DNA from: Prorocentrum cordatum
Lineage: Eukaryota; Sar; Dinophyceae; Prorocentrales; Prorocentraceae
Assembly (NCBI GenBank): GCA_963575745.1
Contig: CAUYUJ010018457.1
Coordinates: forward strand, 101,501 to 165,500
Direction: 5' to 3'
DNA length: 64,000 bases
Positions 21,070-30,072 of the stretch are shown one piece after another (the stretch's first letter is position 1; every line of letters begins with the position of its first letter). The position numbers were made by a program, and so were the translations under genes. The notes beneath the pieces were generated by a model that was not told the DNA's origin, searched no databases, and saw only the letters and a program-made list of their open reading frames with translations.

Positions 21070-21380
21070 AGTCCTTCAGCACAGGACCAGAACGTTACCT
21101 CTGGGAGTCCTTCAGCACAAGACCAACACACTATATCTGGCACAAGACAAAAACGTTACCCCTGGGAGTCCTTCAGCACAAGACAAAAACGTTACGTGTG
21201 GATGGCCTGCACAATGCACAAAAACAAAACGTTACCTCTGGGAGTCTTTCAGCACAAAACCAAACGTTACCTCTGGGAATCCTGCAGCACAGGACCAAAA
21301 CTTTACCGCTGGGAGTCTTTCAGCACAAGATAAAAACGTTACCTCTGGGAGCCCTTCAGCACATTACAAAAACATTAAAT
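21070..21380. repeat. ~42-bp minisatellite, CGTTACCTCTGGGAGTCYTT units
   Basis: Seven or eight units share AACGTTACCTCTGGGAGTC followed by CTTCAGCACAAGACAAAA, with spacing from about 42 to 60 bp. Confidence 0.75.
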
Positions 21381-21650
21381 ATTCTAAACAAAATGCCCCC
21401 GCGAGGTCTCCGACGGCCAAAGGAAGCCCCGGCGCGCCCCAGAACAGCCTCCTCCTCCTCCTCCTGCCCTGACTCCTACTCCTATCCTTATTCCTTATTC
21501 GAATATACTTCTACTCCCCCCTCAGGCCGGCAGATAGCGGGCGCGTCCGGGTGGTCCCATCCTAACCTTTCAAAAACAATACAAAATCATTATTTGTCTT
21601 ATTTTTTCCTCTCGACATGGACGTCCTGTCGTCCACGGCGATAATCCATT

Positions 21651-22030
21651 GCAAAAAACACAACAAAGAGCACGCGCGCGCGTTCATGTCAGAATCCTAC
21701 CGAACACCGTGTGTTTGCAAGCATTTCAACATAAAAACATCAAACACCCAATGCTTTTTCACAAAAAATGTACAAATTTCCCGTCCGGGCTCTCTTGCTG
21801 AAATCATAGGAAAACCATAGGAATCTTAAGAATTCGGTCAAATCCAGCGATTTCACGTCATCGCGCGGTGCACTCGCGATGCTCTGTCATGCACCCAGGC
21901 CGCGAATCCTGTGCAAAAAATACTACAAAGAGCACACTCGCGCGTTCATGTCAGAATCCTACCGAACACCGTGTGTTTGCAAGCATTTCAACATAAAAAC
22001 ATCAAAAACCCAATGCTTTTTCACAAAAAT
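21651..22030. repeat. ~119-bp direct duplication, 262 bp apart
   Basis: 21651-21770 and 21912-22030 share a block containing GTTCATGTCAGAATCCTACC and GTGTGTTTGCAAGCATTTCA with few differences. The spacer (21771-21911) is unique. No gene assigned to 21381-21650. Confidence 0.8.
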
Positions 22031-22310
22031 GCTTTGGGGTGTCCTGTCAGACCGTCGGGCTTCCTCCGGCCACCTCTGGCTTCCTGCGGTGTACCGGGCC
22101 ATTCTCGACTCGTCTGGCAATGCGTGCGCGGCATTCAACACGCGCTCGCCAGTTCCCGTCGGCAACCGCCATCGCGGCCGCATCAGCTGTACCAAACCGG
22201 CTGGCCGGTGTGACTTCGGCCCCCAGTTGTGCCAGCTTTGCTTCTTATGTTGTGGGAGGGCGGGTGGGACTGGGCATGCCATGCTTGACTCGCTCGAACT
22301 GGCTAGCTTG
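22031..22310 (-). CDS. possible exon, unidentified
   Basis: The minus strand reads KQSWHNWGPKSHRPAGLVQL, then MRPRWRLPTGTGERVLNAAH and ALPDESRMARYTAGSQRWPE, which is protein-like. The plus strand is also open (GLPPATSGFLRCTGPF…), so strand choice is uncertain. It lies downstream of gene Z in transcription direction. No motif recognised. Confidence 0.25.
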
Positions 22311-22311
22311 A

Positions 22312-22425
22312 CTCCTGCTCCTACTCCTACTCCTACTCCTTCTCCTACTCGTGCTCCTACCCCTACTCCAACTCCTACTCCTACTCCCCCCTCTCCTTCT
22401 CCCCCTCCTTCTCCCCCGCAGAGAA
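22312..22425. repeat. CTCCTA microsatellite
   Basis: CTCCTACTCCTAC units, then CCCCCTC-rich sequence. Confidence 0.85.
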
Positions 22426-22634
22426 TACGAAGATCAGTCACGCGAGAGGGCTTCGCATGATCAGTCATGGTTGACCCTGTGGAGCCATCTCAGGACTGTT
22501 CGGGATCCGCCCCGGGGCCCTCCTCGGATTTGTTTGGAGCCCTCGGGGAGCACCAGGTGAGCCTCAATGGGAACCCCAGAAAACTTCAAGAGGGTTGCCG
22601 AGACAGGCCCCAGCACGCGGTCCCTTCGGCAGTC

Positions 22635-23445
22635 CCAGAGGAGGAGGAGGAGGAGGAGGAGGGGGAGGAGGAGGAGGAGGGGGAGGACGAGGAGGAGGAG
22701 GAGGACGAGGAGGAGGACGAGAATAATGCGGAGGAGCGCCGACAGCATGGCCGAGACAACGGCGCGATCCACTTGCTTCGCAACTACCCCCAGTGAGGAT
22801 GGTGCTGGGGATGATGATGATGCTTCGCAACTGCCCCCGGTGGCGTTCAGGAGAAGGACGAGGATGATGATGAGGATTATGCTGATGACATTGATGACGA
22901 TGATGCTGATTATGGTGAATATGCTGATGATGACGATGGTGATGATGATGATGGTGATGATGATGATGACGCTGATGATGATGCTGCTGATGATGGTGAT
23001 GGTGATGATGATGATGATGTGAGGGTGCTTATGATGGTGATGCTGATGTCGACGTCTGATGACGATGCAGATGATGAGGAGGATGGTGATGATGATGATG
23101 GTGATGATGATGATGGTGGTGATGATGACGATGACGATGCTGGTGCTGATGATAAAGATGACGACGATGCTGGCGATGGCAGGCCCCATGGGGAGGGGGG
23201 GGGGGGGGAGGGGCAGCTGTGGAACCATATGGCTCCCTCAGCTGATGATGCTGGTGAAGATAATGATGTTGATGCTGCTGCTGCTGATGATGATGATATA
23301 AATGCTTATGATGATGGTGATGATGATGGTGATGTTGGCAAAGATGAGGATGAAGATGAATGCGATGAGGATGGGGCGGAGGAGGAGGAGGAGGAGGAGG
23401 AGGAGGAGGATAAATGATTAGAAGGGGGGGGGGGGGGGGGGGGGA
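22635..23445. repeat. GGA, GAT and G-run microsatellites
   Basis: GGA at 22635-22730, GAT-rich imperfect repeat at 22800-23370, GGA at 23380-23412, a G run at 23424-23444. 22426-22634 has no gene. Confidence 0.85.
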
Positions 23446-23815
23446 CAAGGAGGAGATGGAGGGGCAGAAGGAGGAGGAAAAGGAAGAGGAGGAGACGAGC
23501 TGGCCCTGCCCAGGCAAGCTTCACGCAGGCGTGCTAATCCGACCCGCCCTGTGGGCGCAGGCAGTCTGGAGCGCGTCCTGGACCACGGCCGTCTTCCCCT
23601 TCTGCGGGGGGATCTGCGGCCGATTGGAGCGTCCAAGATGGCCCAGGATGGCCAAGATAATCTGAAATTATCTCCAAGCTGGCCCACGATAATCCAAGAT
23701 GGCTCGATCTGGCTCTCAACATTCTCCAAGAAGCCCAGACATCGCCCCAGGACGGACCCACGGTGTCCATGAGGGCCTCCCGAGAGGCCTCTGGGCCGTC
23801 TGCGCATCCTCTTCC
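23446..23815. other. no clear gene; CCAAGATGGCC-type repeats
   Basis: 23630-23720 contains CCAAGATGGCCCAGGATGGC and related units with both AAGATGG and GATAATC variants. No supportable exon. Confidence 0.4.
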
Positions 23816-23819
23816 TCTT

Positions 23820-24035
23820 TCTCGTTCTCCTCCTCCTCCTCCTCCTCCTCCCCCTCCTCCCCCCCTCCTCCTCCTCCCCCTCCTCCTCCTCCTCCCCCTC
23901 GTCATCATCATCATCAGCAACATCATCATCATCATCATCGTCATCACCACAACTAGCACCATCATAATCGGGATCATTACCATTATCGTCATCATCAACA
24001 TCATTGTCATCATCATCATAAGCATCATAGTGGCT
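23820..24035. repeat. CCT and CAT microsatellites
   Basis: CTCCTCC (23820-23900) followed by CATCATCAT with ATTATC variants (23905-24035), probably in an intron or the 3' part of gene Z. Confidence 0.85.
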
Positions 24036-24140
24036 CTCCTTTTCCGCTAATTCATCCTCGATGATCGTTTCTGGATGGATTGGCGGAGACGCGCGAAGCG
24101 TCGAGCGATTACCAGCGTCGAGAGCGCTGTGCGCACTCAC

Positions 24141-24907
24141 TGCTGCAAGTACTTAATCACATTGTCGAGCTTCGCGTCGGCCCAGTGCTCCTTGCGGTTG
24201 CTCGGCTGGTCGAACGCGTTCACCTCCAGGCCCGCGTCGAGCGTCTGATCCTGCAATTTCCGGTGGCGCTTGATGAAGATGCGTTTGTGCTCATCCCAGA
24301 TCTTGCGAATCGCGAACCCGAAGGCGCGAGGGTACGCCTGGCTCATCTTGAGCCTGCTGTTGCCAGTTGCCTTGGTTGCCCCGGTGGCATCCACCGACTC
24401 ATCCACGAGTTTGTTCGGGCAGTGCAGGTGCGGGCGCCGCTTCTGCCCGCCGATCTTCTTCACCTCGGGGCTGCCAGAATACAAGATCGTGGCCTTCTCG
24501 GTTTCGGCGCCGAAGTTGCCCATGTACATGCGGACGCTGTGCACGTCCATGTCGTTGATCAGCTCTTGGAAGCGCGGGTGGTGCACCATCAGCGAGCTCG
24601 CTGGTTGCTCGAGCACCCAGAAGACCCCCCGACTCTGCAAGATTCGAACCAGCAACATCACACGGCTCACCATTGTGTTCGCTTTCTGCACCCAGGGCTT
24701 TGACTGATCACCGAGGGGTCTCCACTTGCGCCGCCCAGAGGTACCCATGCACCAGTGCACCCATGAACTGCAAACAGGCCCCATGACACAGCAACCGCCA
24801 GGTGCCATATTGAGGGCGACTCGAACAGCCTCTGCAAACCCAACATCACTCAAGATGTCATTGTGCTTGGGCTCCCTCAGTATCTCGTACTTGTACACGT
24901 CGTACCC
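24141..24907 (-). CDS. gene Z exon, cytosine-5 methyltransferase-like catalytic region
   Basis: 255 codons starting GYDVYKYEILREPKHNDILS after the acceptor CAGCCAG and ending NVIKYLQQ before GTGAGT. It contains GGCCVMGPVCSSWVHWCMGT, in the place of the C5-methyltransferase catalytic P-C motif, then VSRVMLLVRILQSRGVFWVL and EQPASSLM, where classical enzymes have ENV. MGNFGAETEKATILYSG and RLKMSQAYPRAFGFAIRKIW follow. I recall many dinoflagellate proteins with VCSSWV and EQPxSS blocks. Whether they are active methyltransferases is not known to me. The non-canonical P-V-C and E-Q-P motifs argue for a divergent or altered activity. Confidence 0.7.
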
Positions 24908-25183
24908 CTGGCTGGGGCGCGCGGGGGCCAGGGGGTGAATGGGGGGGGGGGGGGGGGGGGGGGGGGGGCATCCTGGCGGGCGGGCGGGGGCGGCGGACGA
25001 GGGGGGGGTGAGAAGAGGAGGGGAAGAGGGGGAAAGGGGGGGCAAGACTGGGGAGGGCAAAGAGAAAAAAAACGGGGGACTGAAGGACGTGGACGAAGAC
25101 GGAAATAAAAGGAACATTGTGATCTCGAGGTTTTGAGGGGCCGAACAAGATTTTGGGGCGCCCAGATTTCCATCGCCCCCGAC
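24908..25183. repeat. intron of gene Z with a G28 run
   Basis: A 276-bp intron on the minus strand, GTCGGGGG ... CAGCCAG. The plus strand has 28 G at 24941-24968 and GGGA-rich sequence to 25060. Confidence 0.65.
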
Positions 25184-25441
25184 CGAATTCTCGAAAACCC
25201 CGCAGACAGCTCCGACCCCCGCGAAGTACTCCACGCACCGCAAGTTGCAATCGAATTTGATGCGGCGGTTCGCCAGGATCAGAAACACGATAGACAGGAT
25301 AATGATAGGGGAGTTCAAGAATGCCAACATGGCGAGCTGCATGCCGAGGAGCCCTCCGATCGAGTTCTTCTCCTCGCGGGTAGGCATGATGGACAGCTGG
25401 TTCTTCGGCTCGGCTGAACCTTCGGCGGCTGGGCTGAGGAT
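25184..25441 (-). CDS. gene Z exon with membrane segment and FAGVGA motif
   Basis: 86 codons: ILSPAAEGSAEPKNQLSIMP, TREEKNSIGGLLGMQLAMLA, FLNSPIIILSIVFLILANRR, then IKFDCNLRCVEYFAGVGAVC and GVFENS. The hydrophobic stretch (LNSPIIILSIVFLILA) looks like a transmembrane segment. EYFAGVGAV matches the S-adenosylmethionine-binding motif I (F-A-G-x-G) of C5 methyltransferases and joins in frame to GYDVYKYEI of the next exon. The 5' boundary coincides with family I element copy D: its CCTAGA end directly precedes this exon. Confidence 0.65.
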
Positions 25442-25663
25442 CTAGGCCCACCAGATGGGGTCCGAGTGGGTCGGTTCGGAGGATCGCGCCGCGTCGCCGA
25501 TGCATCGCCGATGCGGCTCGATGTCGAGCCCGATTTTCTCCGCGCCGACGGCGCCGATGCATTGCCTACAACGCCGACGCAGTGGCGATGCATCGCCGAT
25601 GCACCGCAAATGCTGCGCGATCCTCCGAACCCATCTACTCGGACTCCATCTAGGGGGCCTCCA
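25441..25663. mobile_element. introner-like inverted-repeat element, family I, copy D
   Basis: The termini on the minus strand are TGGAGGCCCCCTAGATGG and the complement of TCTAGGCCCACCAGATGG. The arms carry CGAGTAGATGG and GGAGGATCGCG, and the interior GCATCGCCGATGC. A perfect 5-bp duplication gagga flanks it (25436-25440 and 25664-25668). 223 bp. The element abuts the coding frame of gene Z on its minus-strand 3' side, with TAG at its end available as an acceptor. Confidence 0.8.
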
Positions 25664-25668
25664 GAGGA

Positions 25669-26204
25669 AGCTGTGTTGAGCTGGGCTGGGGCCGGGCCGG
25701 GGTCGGGGCCGAGGTGGGCCCAGGGCCGGGGCCAGGGCCAGGGCTGGTTGGACTGGGGTTGGGGCCGAACGCCACCTGCCCCCCCGCTTGCCGGCGTGGC
25801 TGGGCGCGCGCGAGGGGGGGGCGCAAGGCTGCTTCGACGCCCTGAGCCTCCAGGAACTGGAGCGGGAAGGGGTGCGCCAGAAGCGCGGGCGACAGGGGTC
25901 GGCGCGCGCGCCAAAGGGGGCTGGGCGATGGGGGTGGTCTTCGGAGGATATATGCGATTAGGGCCTTTCGGGTTTCTTGCTTTCGCTTCTCCGGAGGTCG
26001 CTCCCGCTCGCCCCGCCCTCTTTCGCGCGCCTCAGACGCGAGAGGTAGAGGCGTGAGAGGATGCGCGAGCCTCGAGCGCTTCGGCACATGATGTCCGACG
26101 CTGCCAGGCTGCCAAGGGCCACGGCTCCGAGGCCCCGCCCGGGGATCAGGAGTGACGGGGGGGGGGGGGGGGGGGGGGCATAAGGTTCGGGGATGATCAA
26201 TTAC
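25669..26204 (-). CDS. possible gene Z upstream exon in GC-rich sequence
   Basis: Within this interval, about 26140 to 25960 on the minus strand reads GLGAVALGSLAASDIMCRSA, then RGSRILSRLYLSRLRRAKEG, followed by SESKKPERP and a stop. It is preceded by a C22 tract (26157-26178) that could serve as polypyrimidine. Boundaries are not defined. 25670-25760 is a GGGCCGGGGCC-type repeat. Confidence 0.25.
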
Positions 26205-26371
26205 CTAACGCCCCCTTCGAAGCAATATATCCGACGGGCCCCTAGTCTGACCATGCTCGCAAACTCGCCTACACCATTCTCGCCCATGATTCGATTGTGT
26301 TCCCCATCGATCTTCAGAGGCCTCCTTCGAGCAGCGTTATATCTCAAAGCTCGGCACATCTCTAGCTCACT
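26205..26371 (-). CDS. probable upstream exon of gene Z
   Basis: Reads SELEMCRALRYNAARRRPLK, then IDGEHNRIMGENGVGEFASM and VRLGARRIYCFEGGV, bounded by the acceptor ACCAG and the strong donor AG|GTAATT (26204). 55 codons plus two bases. The composition is clearly protein-like against a repetitive background. It lies on the same strand between the stop of gene W and the methyltransferase-like exons, so assignment to gene Z is by position only. No motif recognised. Confidence 0.5.
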
Positions 26372-26672
26372 CTGGTTGCCAGGACTCTGCGCAGAAGCGG
26401 GGGGAGGGCTCAGGAGGGAGAAGTTGGGGCGAGGGCGAGGAGTGGGGAGGGGTGGAGCTGGGTGGAGGGCGACGATTGGAGATAATAGTTTCTCCAGGGA
26501 TACGGAGCAGCAAGAGCCGTCTCCCCTCGGCTCTATGGCTCGCGGTCCATGCGGGGTGGCCAAGACTGCGTTGCAGCAGCGTTATTGAGTTCATGTGTCC
26601 TGTGCTTCCTCCCCCGCATTATCCTCATCCCCCCCCCCTCTCTGCCGCCCTGCCTCCCTGCCCTCTTGAATG
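26372..26672. other. no clear gene
   Basis: C/T-rich near 26600-26660. The open frames on both strands look compositional. Confidence 0.35.
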
Positions 26673-26857
26673 GAGAGCCAAACGACGACATAAACATAAA
26701 AAATCGGAGGTCCGCTCGGAGTTCTCTGGTCGGTGCTGGGCCCCCTTCCCTGGCGCGCGGAGCGCGCCAGAGGCGGCGCCGGAGGCGCCGCCCGCGCCGA
26801 TCCAAGAAATTTGCGCGGACCTCCGAATTGTCATGTGAATGTCGTCGTTCGGTTCTC
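26673..26857. mobile_element. foldback element, family III, copy 2
   Basis: The left arm is GAGAGCCAAACGACGACATA, then AACATAAAAAATCGGAGGTC. The right arm is the complement of GAGAACCGAACGACGACATT, then CACATGACAATTCGGAGGTC. The inner parts TTTCT.GGATCGGCG pair as well, and the centre is a GGCGCC-rich palindrome. This is the clearest copy of the family. Confidence 0.8.
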
Positions 26858-26975
26858 TGTTCAGCCCCGCCCCTCCATCCGCCCTCTAGACAGCCGCTGC
26901 CTTGCGACGCCACAGGCTCAGAGCCCTCGGCGGCCGCGATGCAGCCGTCGCCGAGCCTGCCAACAGCTCGGCGCC

Positions 26976-27341
26976 CTAATCGTACCAGCCCACGCGCTTG
27001 GCGACGATCTGCCAGGCAGCCTCGATGGACCCTGCCGCCTTCCAGCGCACGTTCGGCTTTGCGAGCCTCTTGTCGTCGATGCTGGAGGCGGCCGCCATGC
27101 ACCGGAAGTGGTTCTTGGCGATGTTGACCTCGATCTTCGCGCCGTTGTCAGCGCCGATGGTGCAGCTCTTCGTGCCCCTGTGCTTCGCGCCGGGATCAGA
27201 CCTGGCATCGACGGGCGCGTCGTCAGGAATGGCCAGCGCAGTCGGCTTGGGCGCCTTGCCCAGGGGCGCGGCCGCATCCATGCTCTCCTTGCTCGGCGTC
27301 ACCTTCCCCACCGTGCCCGCGGATGCTTTCGCCATTTTCCC
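26976..27341 (-). CDS. gene W exon 5, terminal exon
   Basis: Begins GKMAKASAGTVGKVTPSKES right after the acceptor GACAAG, then MDAAAPLGKAPKPTALAIPD, GTKSCTIGADNGAKIEVNIA, KNHFRCMAAASSIDDKRLAK and PNVRWKAAGSIEAAWQIVAK, ending RVGWYD TAG at 26976. The C-terminal ~60 residues look like a small folded domain (…TIGADNGAKIEVN…W…AGSIEAAWQ). I recall similar C-termini in dinoflagellate multicopy proteins but no function. The exon is in phase 0 with exon 4 across the introner-like element. Confidence 0.7.
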   Translation of the reverse strand, partial: GKMAKASAGTVGKVTPSKESMDAAAPLGKAPKPTALAIPDDAPVDARSDPGAKHRGTKSCTIGADNGAKIEVNIAKNHFRCMAAASSIDDKRLAKPNVRWKAAGSIEAAWQIVAKRVGWYD

Positions 27342-27345
27342 CTTG

Positions 27346-27589
27346 TCTAGGCCTCCCAGATGGGGTCGGAGTAGATGGGGTCGGAAGATCTCGCCGCATC
27401 ACCGATGCATCGCCGATATATCGGTGATACTGTCGATGTGGAGCCCGATTTCCCCCACGTCGACGTCGCATTCGCATCGCCGACGTCGCCGATGCATCGG
27501 CGATGCATTGCCGATGGATCGCCGATGCATCTGCGATGCGGCGCGATCCTCCGACCCCATCTACTCCGACCCCATCTAGGAGGCCTCTA
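27346..27589. mobile_element. introner-like inverted-repeat element, family I, copy E, acting as an intron
   Basis: 244 bp. The minus-strand termini are TAGAGGCCTCCTAGATGG and the complement of TCTAGGCCTCCCAGATGG. The inner arms GGAGTAGATGGGGTCGGA repeat on both sides, with GATGCATCGCCGAT units inside. It is flanked by an exact 5-bp duplication, CAAGG on the minus strand (27341-27345 and 27590-27594). Splicing at AAG|GTAGAG and GACAAG|GGG removes the element with one copy of the duplication and joins exons 4 and 5 of gene W in phase 0. Confidence 0.85.
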
Positions 27590-27590
27590 C

Positions 27591-28100
27591 CTTGGGAGAC
27601 GGCGTCGGGCCGCCGCCAGCCCCGCGCTTCTTCTTGCCCTTCTTGCCAGCGACGATGACGGGCGACTCCACGACAAGGGGGGCGTCGGAGAATGTCGCCA
27701 CCTCCTCATCCTTCTTCTTCATCTCCTTGGCCGCCATGATCTTCTTCGCGACCCTGGCGATCTTGAAGCCCGCTTTCTTTTTCTTTACCCTTCACGGCCT
27801 TGCCCTTCCCAAGGCGGATCGTCTTCTTCGGGCGACCGCCACCCTGCTTGGAGTCGTCGATCCTGGGGATCACGCCGCCCTCGAGCACCTTGATCACGTC
27901 GCCCATGTACGCGGGGCGGTCGATCCAAGAGACGCGCGGCGTGTTCTTCATCATGCTCCTGTCCTGGCGCATCTCCTCCGAGCAGGCGGCGGCCTCCTCG
28001 CCGCGCAGGCCGAGGATCGCGAGGGCCTTGCCCCACAAGTCGTCCTGACCGCACTCGGCGTCGTCGTCGGAGTGGTTTTCATGGACGAGCGAGCCCTTGG
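27591..28100 (-). CDS. gene W exon 4, with an apparent frameshift
   Basis: Starts around PKGSLVHENHSDDDAECGQD, then LWGKALAILGLRGEEAAACS, EEMRQDRSMMKNTPRVSWID, RPAYMGDVIKV, GGVIPRIDDSKQGGGRPKKT and IRLGKGKAVKG. At about 27780 the protein-like reading moves by one base to KKAGFKIARVAKKIMAAKEM, DEEVATFSDAPLVVESPVIV and GKKGKKKRGAGGGPTPSPK, ending at AAG|GTAGAG. The shift lies in an A-rich stretch (GGTAAAGAAAAAGAAAGC) and could be an indel or base-calling error. The 5' border towards the CCT tract is not determined. Very basic, Lys-rich; function unknown. Confidence 0.6.
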
Positions 28101-28840
28101 GAGCACAATTCACATGCCCCCTCCTCCTCCTCCTCCTCCTCCTCATCCTTCTCCTCCTCCTTATCCTCCTTCTCCTCCTCCTCCTCCTCCTCACCGCCAT
28201 CATCATCATCGGCATCGTCACCATTTGCATCATCATCATGAACATCCTCATCATCACCATCACTACCACCATCGGCATCATCATCATCACCAACATCATC
28301 AGCATCATCATCATCATCACCATCATCAGCATCAGCATGATCATCACCATCATCATCACCATCATCCTCACCACCATCACCATCATCATCATCACCATCA
28401 CCATCACCATCAGCAGCATCATCAACATCATCATCCCCCTCCTCCCCCTCATCCTCTTCCTCTTCCTCCTCCTCCTGCTTCTCCTCCTCCTCCTCCTCCT
28501 CCTCCCTCTCCTCCTCCTCCTCCTCCCCCTCCTCGTCCTTCTCCTCTTCTTCCTCCTCCTCTCCCCCCCCCCTTTTCCGCGCCCCCCCATTTCCCGAATC
28601 CCCCTCGCCCCTCGACGCGGGGGGAGGCGAACGCGCCGCCGCCCTGCTGGGCGACGCCACGGGTGGACTGCAGCGGGGCCCCCGGGGAGACAGCCGAATA
28701 AGAGGAGGAAAGAGGGGGAAGGAGGAGGGGGAGAATGAGGGGGGGGAGGAGGAGGAGGAGGAAGAGGAAGGAGGAGGAGGGGTAGGAGGGGGAGGGGGAG
28801 GAGAGGAAGGAGGAGGAAGAGAGGCTCGGTTCCTCGGGCT
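28101..28840. repeat. CCT, CAT and GGA microsatellites (intron of gene W)
   Basis: CCT at 28115-28195, CAT/CACCAT at 28198-28440, CCT at 28440-28570, then GGA at 28695-28830 after a short GC-rich island (28580-28690). Confidence 0.85.
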
Positions 28841-29290
28841 GGGCCTCCACGATGGCCCCCTCGAGCGGTGGGGCGACTTCGATGGCCGCAGGGCTCTCGC
28901 AAGGCAGGCTCTCGTCGTACTGCCGATCGTCACGCAGAGGGAGACTGTCGAAGATCTGGATCGGTTCCAGGGCATCGGGGATGGAAAGCGTCGCGATGAC
29001 CTCGGTCGCTGCGCTCGGGGTGGAAAACGTCGCGATGACCTCGGCCGCTGTTGTCGGGGTGGAAAACGTCGCGACGACCTCGGCCGCTGCGCCAGGGGTG
29101 GAAAGCGTCGGCTCGACCTCGGCCGCTGCGCTCGGGATGGAAAGCGTCGGCTTGACCTCGGCCGCTGCGCCTGGGGTGGGAGGCGTCGCGACGACCTCGG
29201 CCGCTGTGGCCGGGGCGGTCTCCTCAACCTCGGGGCTCTCCGAGTCCGCGACCTCCTCCGCCCCGGCCCCTCCCAGGTCCTGGGAGGCGG
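28841..29290 (-). CDS. gene W exon 3, 13-residue repeats
   Basis: Encodes EEVADSESPEVEETAPATAA, then six 13-residue units of the type AAAEVVATFSTPT (39 bp each; 28981-29215), then EPIQIFDSLPLRDDRQYDES and LPCESPAAIEVAPPLEGAIV, EAQPEEPSL. Acidic, Ala/Val/Thr/Pro-rich and probably disordered. Exon borders are not fixed. The unit structure suggests expansion by slippage with the frame kept. Confidence 0.55.
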
Positions 29291-29640
29291 CGGGGGCGAG
29301 GAGAAGGCAGAAGGGGCCGGGGTAAAGAGGATGGGGGCGGCTTGGGATTGGGAGGGTGGAGGGGGGCAAGGAGGGGGGCGGAGGACGCTGAGAGGGGGGA
29401 TGGCGCGGGCGGGAAGAGGGGGCGGCATGAGGGCGACGAGGGGAGGAGGAGGGGGGGGGGAGGGGAAAGGACCGAAGCGCTGGGAAGCACCGACGAGGAA
29501 GACGAGAGGGGGGAGACGGTGGTCGGGGAGGGGGAAGGACGAGGAGGAGGAGGAGGAGGAGGGGGAAAAAGGATAGGGGAAAGTGGGGGCAAGGGGAGAC
29601 GAATGAAGAAAAGGAGGAGGCGGCGGAGGAGGAGGAGGAG
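29291..29640. repeat. G-rich and GGA intronic low complexity
   Basis: GGGGCGG, GGAAGACGAG and GGA runs between two exons of gene W. No gene. Confidence 0.6.
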
Positions 29641-29649
29641 GGGGGGGGG

Positions 29650-29833
29650 GTCCTCGTCTGACAACACGAGTTCATCGAAATCGATGTCGCTCTGCGTCTC
29701 CGCCTGAGTCTGCGCCTCGAGCCCTGCGCGGAGCGTCGACGACGCAGGTTGTGGGCGGGCCATCATCTTGCTCTTGAGCAGCTCGACCGCGGGCTGCTTG
29801 GACTTCGCGGCGCGGCCGTGCAAGCGCCGCAGA
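29650..29833 (-). CDS. gene W exon 2
   Basis: Reads RRLHGRAAKSKQPAVELLKS, then KMMARPQPASSTLRAGLEAQ, TQAETQSDIDFDELVL and SDED. The acceptor is CACCCCCAG with a polypyrimidine stretch. A donor may be CTC|GTGTTG within the last residues. The fit of phase to exon 1 is unresolved. Function unknown. Confidence 0.5.
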
Positions 29834-29839
29834 CTGGGG

Positions 29840-30070
29840 GTGGGGGGAAGGAAGATGACTCCTCCGTCTCCTCCTCCTCGTCCTCCTCTTCCTCCTCCTC
29901 CTCCTAGCTCCTCCTCCTAGCTCCTCCTCCTAGCTCCTCCTCCTCCTCCTCGTCTCCCTCTTCCTCGTCCTCCTCCGCCTTCCCCCCCTCATCTCCCTTC
30001 CCCAATCTCCCCCCCCCCCCCCCCCCCTCCCACCACCACCCACCCCCTGATGGGGGCGGGGGGCGGGGCA
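29840..30070. repeat. CCT microsatellite and C-run intron of gene W
   Basis: CTCCTCC/TAGCTCCTCC units at 29860-29990 and a C-rich stretch at 30010-30050. Confidence 0.7.
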
Positions 30071-30072
30071 AC

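Noticed and set aside
22800-23400. Asp-rich plus-strand proteins
   Set aside because: Translation of the GAT microsatellite.
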